Notes under the pieces: model-generated
Told to the model about the DNA's origin: nothing
Databases searched by the model: none
The model's input: only the letters and a program-made list of their open reading frames with translations
Made by a program: the position numbers and the translations under genes
From: Nitrospira sp.
GTDB lineage: Bacteria; Nitrospirota; Nitrospiria; Nitrospirales; Nitrospiraceae
Length of the DNA stretch: 64,000 nucleotides
Assembly (NCBI GenBank): GCA_024998625.1
Contig: JACOEL010000006.1
Span: forward strand, 62,001-126,000
Direction: 5' to 3'
Shown here: positions 8,747 to 18,600 of the stretch, piece after piece
How the letters are laid out: each line of letters opens with the position of its first letter
How positions within the stretch are numbered: position 1 is the first letter of the stretch

Positions 8747-10126
8747 ATGACTGAGGAATGGGGCGCGGTCTTGGTGGTCGACGATGATGCCGACATGCGC
8801 AGCTTGCTGTGCGATGTCTTGCAGGGCCGTGGGCATCAATGTACGGGTGTCGGGAGCGGTGACGACGCGCTTCAGCGGCTGAGCGAGGAAGACTACGCCG
8901 TGGTCCTGACCGACCTCCGCATGAAAGGTATGTTAGGCACCGAGCTGTTGGCGGAGGTGAAACAACGGTACCCCGACATCGGCGTGATCCTGATGACGGC
9001 CTTCGGTTCCGTGGAGACCGCGGTCGAGGCGATCCGGCATGGCGCCAGCGATTATCTGACCAAACCGGTGAAAACCGAGGAACTGGTGCGGGTGGTCGAG
9101 CGCGCGATACGGGAGGCGGCCCTCCGGCGAGAAGTCAGTCGGCTACGGAAAGAGGTGCACAAGGAGTACAGCTTTCATCAGATTCTCGGGAAGAGCAAGC
9201 CGATGCAGGCGGTCTTCGATCTGATTCGACGCGTGGCCGACAGTCCGACCAACGTGTTGATCACGGGGGAAAGCGGAACGGGAAAAGAACTGGTCGCCAA
9301 GGCCATTCATTACAACAGCGACAGGCGGGATGCGCCGTTTGTCCCAGTGAACTGCGCTGCGATCCCTGAACAATTGTTGGAAAGTGAACTCTTCGGGCAC
9401 ATGCGCGGCTCGTTTACAGACGCCAAAATGGATAAGCGCGGGCTCTTTGAGGAGGCGCAAAAGGGGACGTTGTTTCTGGATGAAATCAGCGAACTTCCGC
9501 TCATGCTCCAGGCCAAACTCCTGCGCGCAATTCAGGAACGGGAAATTCGCCGCGTGGGGGCGACCAAATCCATTCCCGTGGACGTGCGTATCATTGCCGC
9601 CACGAACTTGAACCTTGCCGAAGAAGTGAAGAATAAGCGATTCCGCGAAGATTTTTACTATCGCCTCAATGTGATCGAGTTGCGGCTTCCCCCGCTACGG
9701 GAACGCCGGGAGGATATTCCGATTCTGGTGGATGCCTTTCTGAAGAAGTGCGCCGACAGCAGGGGCAAGCAGGTCAAGGGCCTCAGCGAAGCCGCCCTCG
9801 CCATGCTGGCCGACTATGCCTGGCCGGGGAATGTGCGGGAGTTGGAGAACGTGATTGAGCGGGCCGTGACGCTAAGTCATGGGGACATGATCGGCGCGGA
9901 TGATTTGCCGGTGCAGGTGCAAGGATCCAGAGGCGATCGTCGGATTCTCGATGAGGCCGCGGAACGCACCCTGCCGCTGCACGAAGTAGAAAAAGAGTAC
10001 ATCGTGAAAATTTTGGAAAAGACGGGCGGCAACAAGTATCAGGCCGCGCATGTCCTGGGTATCGACCGGAAGACTTTGTATCGGAAGCTTGCCGAAATCG
10101 AAGGCAAACCACACTCAGACGCGTAG
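8747..10126 (+). CDS. NtrC-family sigma-54 response regulator (receiver-AAA-Fis)
   Basis: 459 residues in three domains. The receiver (about 1-120) has the acidic pair in VVDDDAD, the phospho-acceptor in LTDLRM and the Lys in TKPVK. The AAA+ domain (about 140-375) has Walker A GESGTGKE and Walker B TLFLDEI. A Fis-type helix-turn-helix occupies about 420-455 (GGNKYQAAHVLGIDRKTLYRKL). The sigma-54-contacting loop reads GSFTDA at residues 221-226 instead of GAFTGA, an altered version. The start at 8747 follows CGAAGGAG; the frame also extends up to a TTG at 8705. The histidine kinase 37 nt downstream is its likely partner. Confidence 0.92.
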   Translation: MTEEWGAVLVVDDDADMRSLLCDVLQGRGHQCTGVGSGDDALQRLSEEDYAVVLTDLRMKGMLGTELLAEVKQRYPDIGVILMTAFGSVETAVEAIRHGASDYLTKPVKTEELVRVVERAIREAALRREVSRLRKEVHKEYSFHQILGKSKPMQAVFDLIRRVADSPTNVLITGESGTGKELVAKAIHYNSDRRDAPFVPVNCAAIPEQLLESELFGHMRGSFTDAKMDKRGLFEEAQKGTLFLDEISELPLMLQAKLLRAIQEREIRRVGATKSIPVDVRIIAATNLNLAEEVKNKRFREDFYYRLNVIELRLPPLRERREDIPILVDAFLKKCADSRGKQVKGLSEAALAMLADYAWPGNVRELENVIERAVTLSHGDMIGADDLPVQVQGSRGDRRILDEAAERTLPLHEVEKEYIVKILEKTGGNKYQAAHVLGIDRKTLYRKLAEIEGKPHSDA

Positions 10127-10162
10127 ATTCACCGTCTCACCTTCGCGCTGGGAGCCATCGGC

Positions 10163-12859
10163 GTGCAGCCCCTTCATCAGAAACCCCCGCGGTTCGAATA
10201 TAGCGTTCCATTGCTGCTGACGGTCGGGATCTTCGTCCTGGATCTGTCGGCGCCCGCCGGGCTCGACCTGTGGCTGCTCTATGCGCTTCCGTTCACTCTG
10301 ATCGCGGCTTCCTCACTTGGGCAGGTTCGTCGCTATTGTATGGGGCTGGTGGCGTTGCTGGCGCTGATCGGCCCTCTTGCGTCATCCGCCGGGTCTCCGC
10401 CGTTTTCCATATGGCTCAATCGTCTGCTGGGCGTCGGAATCATGGGGGCCGTGGTCGCGCTGGTTGCCGGCCGTCGGTCTTCTCCTGCGAGCCCCGGCCT
10501 GTCGTCCCAGGCGTTCACGACGGCGCAGGCTGAGCGGCATCAACCAGAGGCAGTCGGGGCTCCGGACGCAGAAGCGCGGGCCCGGGCTGAAGCGGCGGTG
10601 GTCGGTGCGGTGGCCGGACAACGTCGTGCCGAAGCAGAACTGCATCAGGATAAACTCCGCTTCGAAGGCATCGTGCACTCGGCGATGGACGCGATCATTA
10701 CGGTCGATGAAGCGCACAAGATCGTGCTGTTCAACCAGGCGGCGGAAACGATGTTTCAGTGGGGCGCCGAGGAAGTAGTGGGGCGGCCGCTGGATCGACT
10801 GCTTCCCGAGCGTTTCCGAAGCACCCATGATGAGCATATCCGGGAGTTCGGCCGTTCCGGTATCACGACGCGACAAATGGGCGCACTGGGCATGGTGATG
10901 GGGGTTCGGGCCAACGGTGAGGAATTTCCGATCGAAGCCGCGATCTCGCAGATCGGCGTGGAAGGGACGCGGTATTACACCGTCATCCTCCGCGATATTA
11001 CCGAACGCAAACGGCTCGAACAGGAGCTGGCGGAACGCGAGGCCCTGTTACGGGCGATTATTGAGACCGAGCCCGAATGCGTGAAGCTGCTCAACCTGGA
11101 TGGAACCATCCGGACCATCAATGCTGCAGGCCTTGCCATGATCGAGGCGACCAGCAGTGCCGACGTCATCGGCCGGGATGCATGCCACCTGGTCACCGAC
11201 GAATTTCGATCGCGCTTTCGTGAACTGGTCGGCAAGGCCGGGCGGGGGGAAGCGGGACGATTGGAGTTTCAGATGGTCGGTCTCCTGGGGACTCACCGGT
11301 GGCTGGATACGCATGTGGTGCCTCTGCGATCAGCCGATGGCACTATTACGGCGGTCTTGGGTGTGACACGCGATGTCACCGACTGGAAAAAGACCGAGGC
11401 GCTACTGCGCCAAAGCGAAGACCGGTATCGCCGGCTCCTGGCGGTCTTGCCGGATGCCATCCTGGTCAATCGAGAGAACCGGATCATCTTTACCAATGAA
11501 CAGGGGGTTCGGTTGTTCGGGGCCAGGTCGGAAGGGGAGATTCTCGGCAAGTCGCTGTACGATCTGGCGCATCCCGACTACCACGAGTTGATCGATGAAC
11601 GGATTCGGCATCTCCTGGGGCCCGGTAACACGGTGCCTGAGGTCGAGGAAAAGATCGTGCGCTTCGACGGGGTGAGTCTGGATGTGGCTGTCAGGGCCGC
11701 TCGGTTCCAGGATGAAGAGGGGTTCGGCATACTGGTCGTCTTGCGGGATATTTCGCTGCGCAAAGCGGCCGAGCAGAAGTTGCGGGAGAGCGAAGAGCGG
11801 CTTCAAAGTTTATTGGGAGCGATGGAGGATGTGATCTGGTCGTCGTCGCTGGATTTATCTACGATGTTTTATGTCAGTCCGTCCGTGATGGAGATCTATG
11901 GCCGCCCGGCCGAAGCGTTTTTGGCCCGGCCCTCGTTATGGCTGGAGGTCGTTCATCCTGACGATCGCGTGATTGCGGAACAGGCTCGGCAGGCCCTCTC
12001 GATAATGGGGGAGTTCGATGTGGAGTATCGCATCGTCAGGCTTGACGGCGACCAGCGCTGGCTGCACGACCGCAGGCGGGTCATCAAGGATGCCGAAGGC
12101 CGTTCGTTGCGTATCGACGGCATTGCCAGCGACATCACGGAGCGGAAGCGGTTGCAGGCGCAACTTCGTCGGACGGAGCGCGTGGCCGAACTGGGAACGG
12201 TGGCATCCGGCATGGCGCACGAGATCGGCACGCCGATGAACGTCATTCTGGGCCGGGCCGAATATCTGATGGAGCGAACGAAGGAGGAGCCGGTCAGGAA
12301 GGGACTCCAAACCATCGTCAGTCAGGTCGAACGAATTACACGGGTGATGAATCAGTTGCTGGCGTTTGCCCGACGACGTCCGGTCGAACACCGTGCCTTG
12401 GACTTGCGCCAGACCATCGAGGACAACCTGGAAATTTTCCAGGAACGCCTGTCGCACAGCAACATCAGCGTGGAGATCTCGTTTGCGGACGCCTGTCCGT
12501 TGGTGCATGCCGATGCCGATCAGATGAGCCAGGTCTTGATCAACCTGGTGATGAATGCGATCCACTCAATGCCTGGCGGAGGGGTCTTGAAGCTGGCGCT
12601 GGCGCCGGACCGTGACATGGTCCGGTTGACGGTGGCGGATACCGGCCATGGGATCCCCCGGGACGTGATCGCCAAGGTCTTCGACCCGTTTTTCACCACC
12701 AAGGAGTTCGGCAAGGGAACCGGGTTAGGTTTGACAGTGGTGAAGGGCATCATTGAGGAACACAGCGGAACGATTGAGGTGGAGAGTGAGCCTGAGCAGG
12801 GGACCACCTTCACCATCTGCCTACCGGTGCACAATGACGCGTGCGTCATCCGTCAATAG
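10163..12859 (+). CDS. Multi-PAS membrane sensor histidine kinase
   Basis: 898 residues beginning at GTG. Residues 1 to about 105 hold three or four membrane helices, followed by an Ala/Glu coiled segment. Four PAS domains follow at roughly 170-290, 295-415, 425-540 and 550-670, each closed by a DITERK or DISLRK-type linker. The HisKA domain has His686 in MAHEIGTPMN. The ATPase domain shows the N-box NLVMNAI, G1 DTGHGIP and G2 GTGLGL. It is a cytoplasmic-facing kinase with probable small-molecule or redox sensing by the PAS domains. Placement between two regulator genes suggests it phosphorylates the 8747 regulator, the 13137 receiver, or both. Confidence 0.92.
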   Translation: MQPLHQKPPRFEYSVPLLLTVGIFVLDLSAPAGLDLWLLYALPFTLIAASSLGQVRRYCMGLVALLALIGPLASSAGSPPFSIWLNRLLGVGIMGAVVALVAGRRSSPASPGLSSQAFTTAQAERHQPEAVGAPDAEARARAEAAVVGAVAGQRRAEAELHQDKLRFEGIVHSAMDAIITVDEAHKIVLFNQAAETMFQWGAEEVVGRPLDRLLPERFRSTHDEHIREFGRSGITTRQMGALGMVMGVRANGEEFPIEAAISQIGVEGTRYYTVILRDITERKRLEQELAEREALLRAIIETEPECVKLLNLDGTIRTINAAGLAMIEATSSADVIGRDACHLVTDEFRSRFRELVGKAGRGEAGRLEFQMVGLLGTHRWLDTHVVPLRSADGTITAVLGVTRDVTDWKKTEALLRQSEDRYRRLLAVLPDAILVNRENRIIFTNEQGVRLFGARSEGEILGKSLYDLAHPDYHELIDERIRHLLGPGNTVPEVEEKIVRFDGVSLDVAVRAARFQDEEGFGILVVLRDISLRKAAEQKLRESEERLQSLLGAMEDVIWSSSLDLSTMFYVSPSVMEIYGRPAEAFLARPSLWLEVVHPDDRVIAEQARQALSIMGEFDVEYRIVRLDGDQRWLHDRRRVIKDAEGRSLRIDGIASDITERKRLQAQLRRTERVAELGTVASGMAHEIGTPMNVILGRAEYLMERTKEEPVRKGLQTIVSQVERITRVMNQLLAFARRRPVEHRALDLRQTIEDNLEIFQERLSHSNISVEISFADACPLVHADADQMSQVLINLVMNAIHSMPGGGVLKLALAPDRDMVRLTVADTGHGIPRDVIAKVFDPFFTTKEFGKGTGLGLTVVKGIIEEHSGTIEVESEPEQGTTFTICLPVHNDACVIRQ

Positions 12860-13080
12860 TCAAGCGCAAGAGCACCGGATACCCAGGTTTCTTATCGGTA
12901 GGGATTGGCGGTGGTCGTTTAACGGGTTGTTCTTTGCTGTGGCGCTTCGGGACAGGGCTTTTCTGAGGGTGGGGTCTTTCTCGCCAGAGGGCGATGCATA
13001 CGCCGTCTAGTTGCAAGAACATTCGCGGATAGTTGTCCAGTAAATACAAAGAGTTGTTCGCGGTCACGCGCTGGCGTGAG

Positions 13081-13096
13081 TGGCACATGGTTTGCG
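13081..13096 (+). promoter_or_regulatory. Sigma-54 promoter upstream of the lone receiver gene
   Basis: TGGCAC-ATGGT-TTGC fits the -24/-12 consensus exactly, with GG and GC 12 bp apart. Transcription would start near 13106. This favours the GTG at 13137, which has GAGGG 7 nt upstream, over the ATG at 13110, which would lie almost on the transcript start. Confidence 0.7.
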
Positions 13097-13136
13097 TTGT
13101 GTTGTCCCCATGGTGACCTATTCCGAGGGTTCGAAC

Positions 13137-13541
13137 GTGGACGGTCAAACACCAGCCGTATTATTGGTGGTGGAAGACGACAAGGACATGCGAAGCCTGC
13201 TCTGCGATGAGTTGTGGGGAGAGGGATATCAATTGCGAGAGGCCAGCAACGGGGAAGAGGGGCTGGCAGCGGTCATGCGAGCGGCTCCCGATCTGATCGT
13301 GACCGACCTGAAAATGCCGGCCGGCGGTTTCGACTATGTGCATCGATTGAGACGCTGTGTGCCGGGCTGTCCGATTATCGTCATGACCGCCTTTGGTGAT
13401 GCCCAGACCAAGGACGAGGCGATGAAAAGCGGCGCGACGGCCTACTTCGACAAGCCGGTCAGGCTGTCGGAACTGAAGGCGACGGTCAAGCAACTCCTGC
13501 AACATCCCGGAGGCCGGTCCGAGGATGAACTGCTGCACTGA
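13137..13541 (+). CDS. Stand-alone receiver-domain response regulator (CheY-like)
   Basis: 134 residues forming one receiver domain with nothing attached. It has the acidic pocket VVEDDKD, phospho-acceptor Asp in VTDLKMP, the switch Thr in MTAFG and the conserved Lys in DKPVRL. It resembles the receiver of the regulator at 8747 (both read DMRSLLCDEL or similar) and may be a duplicated receiver serving as a phosphate sink or relay for the preceding kinase. The start is the GTG preceded by GAGGG; an ATG at 13110 is the alternative. A sigma-54 promoter lies about 40 bp upstream, so its expression probably depends on one of the flanking activators. Confidence 0.85.
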   Translation: MDGQTPAVLLVVEDDKDMRSLLCDELWGEGYQLREASNGEEGLAAVMRAAPDLIVTDLKMPAGGFDYVHRLRRCVPGCPIIVMTAFGDAQTKDEAMKSGATAYFDKPVRLSELKATVKQLLQHPGGRSEDELLH

Positions 13542-13573
13542 ACAGAAGTGGTGGATACGTGTTTTCGCGAGGT

Positions 13574-13590
13574 CTCCCCCAAGGGGGGAG
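13574..13590 (+). terminator. Hairpin after the receiver gene
   Basis: CTCCCCC (13574-13580) pairs with GGGGGAG (13584-13590) around a 3-nt loop, 32 nt past the stop codon and followed by GGTTGTCTTC. It probably ends the sigma-54 transcript or separates it from the next gene. Confidence 0.5.
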
Positions 13591-13682
13591 GGTTGTCTTC
13601 GTAGTTGCGGGCGTAGTACAAATAGGGCCTCTACGGTGCAGAAAGGCCCCTCTTGGTTCCTATAGAAACGAGGAGTGATGAG

Positions 13683-15086
13683 ATGGCCGGATCTCACTCA
13701 CAGGTAACGCCCCCTTCTCCCTTTACCGATCCGATTCTGGCCGCTCGTTTGGAAGCTTTGAAGCAGTTGGCTGACGGGCTGACGGACCGCGTCGCCGTGA
13801 TGGATCGGGAACTCAATGTGGTCTATGCCAATGAGGCCGCTTGGGCGAAGTCCGGCGAGCCGACTCCGGTCGCCAAGCCGGCCAAGTGCTTTCAATCCTT
13901 CGTTCAGATGACAGACCCCTGCGGGACTTGTCCTGCTGAGTCGGTCTTTAAGACGGGGGAAGTGCTCACGGTCTCCTGTACCACGTCTGGCGATGGGACT
14001 GCTTGCGGTATGCACCAGGCGTTTCCGCTCGTCTCCTCGGCAGGAGAAGTGGCCTCGGTTCTCGTGCTGTTTCACAAGCGGACGGAGCCGCTGAGCATGC
14101 CAGCGTCGCTGTCGCAGCAAAGGCTCGGCCGGTCACGTCCGGAACGGACCGAATCGAGATTGGGCGATCTGGTCGGCGCGAGTCCGGCCATGAATCAGCT
14201 GTTTGAAATGATCCGGTTGGTGGCCGACAGTTCGGCCACGGTGTTGATCCAGGGTGAAAGCGGCACGGGAAAGGAACTCGTGGCGCGAACTATTCACCAG
14301 ACGAGCTATCGTCGCGACAAGCCTTTTGTGGTGGTCGATTGCGGGGCACTCCCGGAAACGTTGCTGGAGAGTGAGCTGTTCGGCCATGTCAAAGGCGCTT
14401 TTACCGGAGCAGCCGGGGCGAAGCCCGGGCTGTTTGAAGAGGCCGACGGCGGCACGATCTTCCTGGATGAGATTGCCGACACCTCTCCGACCTTCCAGGC
14501 CAAACTTCTTCGAGTCTTGCAAGAAGGCGAGATCAAGCGAGTCGGCGGGACGCAGCCGGTCAAGATTGATGTCCGTGTCATTTCTGCTACCAACAAAGAT
14601 CTGACCGATCTGGTCAAGGCGAAGGCGTTTCGTCAGGACCTCTACTATCGGCTGGCCGTCTTGCCCGTTCATTTGCCGCCGCTGCGTGACCGGAGGATGG
14701 ACATTCCCCTGCTGGTCGCAAAATTTATTGCCGATTCCTGCCAGCGGCATCGGCAGGACGTTCGCCAGGTGAGCGAAGAGGCCATGCGTGCCTTGACCGC
14801 TGCGCCTTGGCCCGGGAATGTTCGCGAGCTGCAGCATTATATCGAGCGAGCCGTGGTGACCACGACTTATACGGAGTTGACCTGTGCGGATCTGGTCGAA
14901 CTGGGGAGTCCCCCTCAGGAGACCGACCTCAGGACGGTCGGCCGGGGTGCGGCGCGACAGGCTGAGCGGGCTCGTATCCTTCAGGCATTGCAGCAGACCT
15001 CCGGGAATCGAGTGCAGGCGGCCCGTGTGCTCAAAATCAGCCGGGCCAGCCTCTACAACAAGCTGCACGAACTCGGCATTCAGTAG
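13683..15086 (+). CDS. Sigma-54 activator with cysteine-rich PAS sensor (PAS-AAA-Fis)
   Basis: 467 residues from an ATG with GAGGAG ahead of it; there is no receiver domain. Residues about 20-135 form a PAS-like sensor with four clustered cysteines: one in AKCFQSF, two in DPCGTCP, and a further pair in VSCTT and TACGMHQ. The AAA+ core (about 160-395) has Walker A GESGTGKE, an intact GAFTGA loop (from residue 238) and Walker B TIFLDEI. A Fis-type helix-turn-helix is at the C-terminus ([21 protein letters not shown]). Such proteins sense directly rather than through phosphorylation. It lies just upstream of the multicopper oxidase, whose leader has a -24/-12 promoter, so it is the prime candidate activator of that gene. 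Confidence 0.92.
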   Translation: MAGSHSQVTPPSPFTDPILAARLEALKQLADGLTDRVAVMDRELNVVYANEAAWAKSGEPTPVAKPAKCFQSFVQMTDPCGTCPAESVFKTGEVLTVSCTTSGDGTACGMHQAFPLVSSAGEVASVLVLFHKRTEPLSMPASLSQQRLGRSRPERTESRLGDLVGASPAMNQLFEMIRLVADSSATVLIQGESGTGKELVARTIHQTSYRRDKPFVVVDCGALPETLLESELFGHVKGAFTGAAGAKPGLFEEADGGTIFLDEIADTSPTFQAKLLRVLQEGEIKRVGGTQPVKIDVRVISATNKDLTDLVKAKAFRQDLYYRLAVLPVHLPPLRDRRMDIPLLVAKFIADSCQRHRQDVRQVSEEAMRALTAAPWPGNVRELQHYIERAVVTTTYTELTCADLVELGSPPQETDLRTVGRGAARQAERARILQALQQTSGNRVQAARVLKISRASLYNKLHELGIQ

Positions 15087-15097
15087 CTCAGACAAGA

Positions 15098-15115
15098 GAG
15101 CCTGGCTTCAGGCTC
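15098..15115 (+). terminator. Hairpin after the sigma-54 activator gene
   Basis: GAGCCTG (15098-15104) and CAGGCTC (15109-15115) form a perfect 7-bp stem with a GCTT tetraloop, 11 nt past the stop codon. What follows is pyrimidine-rich, not a clean U-run. Confidence 0.6.
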
Positions 15116-15243
15116 CTCACTCACCTGCTTCCTACATCTATTCATACCCTTCATACCCTCTTCAGAATCAATCCGATTGCTCTTCTTTTTGCAACTGTTG
15201 AACGAGATGACTGTCCCGTATTGCCCCAAAACTCATGATTTGA

Positions 15244-15261
15244 TGTCCAGCGGCTTGGACA
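15244..15261. promoter_or_regulatory. Dyad symmetric site, candidate enhancer for the sigma-54 activator
   Basis: TGTCCA-GCGGCT-TGGACA is a perfect 6+6 inverted repeat with a 6-bp centre. It lies in a locally AT-rich, non-coding stretch about 160 bp upstream of the -24 element at 15423, the usual distance for a bacterial enhancer-binding protein. No second exact copy was seen in the window, so binding is an inference. Confidence 0.45.
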
Positions 15262-15422
15262 GTCTAAGTAATTGTATTTTAAGCGTTCATCTCGGTGTCG
15301 AAGTGTGTTGTCTAATCGTCTGGAAAACTGTGGCATTTCACGCCGGTTCAAAAGTTCCTACGCGACTCTCTAACACCTTAAAAATATAGACCATTTTAGT
15401 CAGGATGGGAGTGCCACTAGTG

Positions 15423-15438
15423 GGGCACATCAATTGCG
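15423..15438 (+). promoter_or_regulatory. Sigma-54-like promoter of the multicopper oxidase gene
   Basis: GGGCAC-ATCAA-TTGC has the invariant GG and GC at the correct 12-bp separation and one mismatch to TGGCAC-N5-TTGC. A palindrome, CCACTAGTGG (15414-15423), abuts it. The rest of the 589-bp gap from 15087 to 15675 contains the hairpin at 15098, the AT-rich stretch with the dyad, and a leader of roughly 225 nt; I see no gene in it. Confidence 0.6.
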
Positions 15439-15632
15439 ATGGAGGGCAGTGCTGGTGAAGGTGCGGGTGATTAGGACCGGCCTCCGAATGACCTGCTCCC
15501 TCGAACTTTGAGGACATCCTTCACCAGCCCTTTTTCCCTTTGGGAGCATTTCGTGGAGGGAGAAAGGAGAGGCCGGAGCAGCCGGGGTCCTGCCTGACGG
15601 AGGCCGGTCACACGACCACGTTTTTTAACCAC

Positions 15633-15665
15633 TCCCGCGGAAGGGCGCGGGATTATAAAGGAGGG
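15633..15665 (+). promoter_or_regulatory. Leader hairpin and strong ribosome-binding site of the oxidase gene
   Basis: TCCCGCG (15633-15639) pairs with CGCGGGA (15646-15652), and the Shine-Dalgarno AAAGGAGGG follows immediately, about 11 nt before the ATG at 15676. A stable hairpin next to so strong a ribosome site may protect the transcript or tune initiation. No known riboswitch fold was recognised in the leader. Confidence 0.4.
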
Positions 15666-15675
15666 AGGCCGACAT

Positions 15676-18600
15676 ATGAGGTCTTCAGTGCAGTCAAAAC
15701 GCAGGCGCATCAGTCGCAAAGCGATGCGCAGCCTGCAGGCGGCGCTGCTCTCGGGCAGTTTGCTCGCGGCGCCGTGGGTATTTGCGGCCGGGCCGGGTGA
15801 TCAGTCGCATGAGGGGCATGCGACACCGGTCGCCATGCCGGGCTGGACACAGACCCTGAAGGGTCAGACCGTGGTGGAGAACGCCATGGAGGGTCGCGCC
15901 GGCAATGCAGAGAAGATGGAGATGCAGCATCACCGTCTGATGGAGAAGTTGGAACAGCAGGCGCAGACCGATGCGAAGGCGCAGCAGACCTCCGGTGCAT
16001 TCAACGAAATGTCGATGATGCACCAGTACATGGGGCAGGACGGGAGCAGCTTCCTGCTGGCGTCCGATTCGTCTAAGGGCGAACCGGTGATGACGTCAGG
16101 GGGGAAATGTCCTGCCAACGCGCCGGTGAAGAAGTACGATGTGTCGATGATCAACATCGAAATCAGTTTGAATCGGTGGCTCGACTTCTATCCCGGATAT
16201 ATGTACGTCCATACCGGGGATATCGACAAGGTGCGCGCTGAGGAAACCAAGAACAAGGAAGCGCGCGAAAAGGACGGATTTGATCCTGGTGCGGTGACGA
16301 CCGGAAACCAGGGCGACGCGATTCAGCCGTTGGTCCTTCGTGCCAACCAGGGTGACTGCGTCAAGATGACGCTGCGCAATCAGATGGAGGGTGAGGACGG
16401 CAGCTTGGTCATCCAGGCCTCCAGCATGATTGTGAGCGCCACGGGCAAGCCTGCCACGACGACCAACCCGGATACGGTGGTTTCGCCGGGCAAGTCGCAG
16501 GAGTTCGAATGGTACATCCATCCGCAGATGCAGGAAGGTGTGCGTCAGTTCCACTCATGGAGCCATGATCGCGAGTTGACGGTGTTGGGTCTCTTCGGTG
16601 CCTTCATCGTCGAGCCGAAGGGTTCCAAGTACCTCGATCCGCTCGGGACGGGCGCCGCGCCCGATACGAACAGCGGGTGGCAGGTCATGATCGACAACGG
16701 GTCGGGACCGGACTTCCGCGAGTTCGTGTTGTTCTATCACGAGATCGGCGACGAAGCCTTCCGTCCGCTGAACAAGAAGGGTGACTTCTTGCCGCAGCGC
16801 GATCCGTTGACCGATGCCTATCGTCCGGGTGGCCGTGCGATCAACTATCGCAGCGAGCCGTTCGGCATCGATCAGATGCATTTGCAGCATGAATATTTCG
16901 GGTTCGAAGATGAGTCGCTGGCCTACAGCGCCTACACCTTCGGTGACCCACCCACCACGGTGGCCCGCGGTTATTTGGGCGATCCGGTGAAGTGGCGTCT
17001 CGTGCATGGTGGATCGGAAGTGTTCCACTCGCACCATCCGCACAGCGGAACCATCCGTTGGCAGCGGAGCCCGGGGACCGAGCTGAACAACCTCTGGGCG
17101 GCGGGACAGGATGGTCCGGTGAAGTATCCGGTCGTCCGAACGAAGTCTGATCGGGTGGACGTGGAAGTCGTAGGTCCGTCCGAAGCGCTTGATCTGGAGC
17201 CGGAATGCGGCGGCGGTGGCTGTCAGCACCTAGCCGGCGAGTTCCTCTATCACTGCCACGTCGCGCACCACTATGTGGCGGGCATGTGGGGGTACGGCCG
17301 GTTCTACAATACGCTGCAGGTCGGCAACGCGCACACCGACACGATGCCGGATATGCGTGAGTTGCCCGATCGTCAAGGCCGTATGAAGCAGGGTGTCTCG
17401 TCGGACAAGTTGATCGGCACCACCGTCGACTGGTTCGGCAAGACCTTCAAGATCGTCGACAAGAGCCAGAAGACGAACTGGAAGTCCGATCCCGTGATCG
17501 TGAACATCAAGGATTGGGTCGAGATGTTCGTCCCGGCCCAGGGTCAACCAGGCCACACGAATGATGAGAAAGGCCAGATCATGGCCTACGATTCGACGGT
17601 GTGGGACTGGAAGTGGGACGGCAACATCGCTCGCGGCGAGCGGGAGAGCACTGCTCCGAATCCAAAGTATCAGTGGGCGGCGAAGTGGGATGACAGCACC
17701 AGGCCGGCGATCCTGTTCGATCCGACGACAGGGAAAATGGCCTGGCCACTGTTCAAGCCGCACTTCGGCAAGCGCGTGCCGTTCTCGGCGAACCACAGCG
17801 GTGCGCCATGGTTGGAGCCGATTCACCAGGATGCGAATGGTGAGCGGACCTCCGAGCCAGCGTTGCCGGGCGAACAGGGCCGTTGGAGCCTGTGCCCTGA
17901 TAACGCCAATCGGAAGCATTACAACATCCACTTTGTCCGCATGCCGATCACCCTGGCTAAGAAGCAGGGGAAAGAGCCGGCCATGGTGGACAAGGACGGT
18001 CTGATCTACGTCCTTCACGAAGAAGAGCGTTTGACCAGAGCCAATGACGATCTGAAACTGCCCGCCGTCATCCGCGCCAACGTGTATGACTGCGTGGACT
18101 TGTTGTTGACCAGCGAATGGGACGACGACGATTACACGAACTTCCAGTCGTCCAAGATCAACATCCATCCCCACTTCTTCCAGTTCGACACCGGGAACTC
18201 GGACGGTGTGATCTCCGGGATGGAGTACGAAATGTCGGTCCGGCCGTTCACCATGTGGGGGAAGAAGACCAAGCATGGATTGCCGGCACCGATGGTCGCG
18301 AAGCTGACCGGCGAAGCCAAGGCCGGGGCCGCATCCATTAAGTTCCAGATGGCGCCAGGCGCCACGCCGTTCCACGTCAACACCGAGTTGATGGTCGGCA
18401 TGGATTGCTTGGAGAAGGGCAACGATCCGGCGGCGTCACTGCCGCGGGATAAGAGCTGTCAGGAAGTGGCACGTGTGAAAGAGATCAAGGGCGATGTCAT
18501 CACGTTCTTCAAGCCGCTGAAGCACAATCATCCGGCGGGCGACCTCGTGTCCCCGGAGTTCGTGCGCTACCGGTGGTGGGTTGACGTGGACATGGGGACC

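Noticed and set aside
17230-18375. Long minus-strand frames opposite the oxidase gene
   Set aside because: They mirror the codon bias of the real gene in a GC-rich genome and show no start signals or domains.
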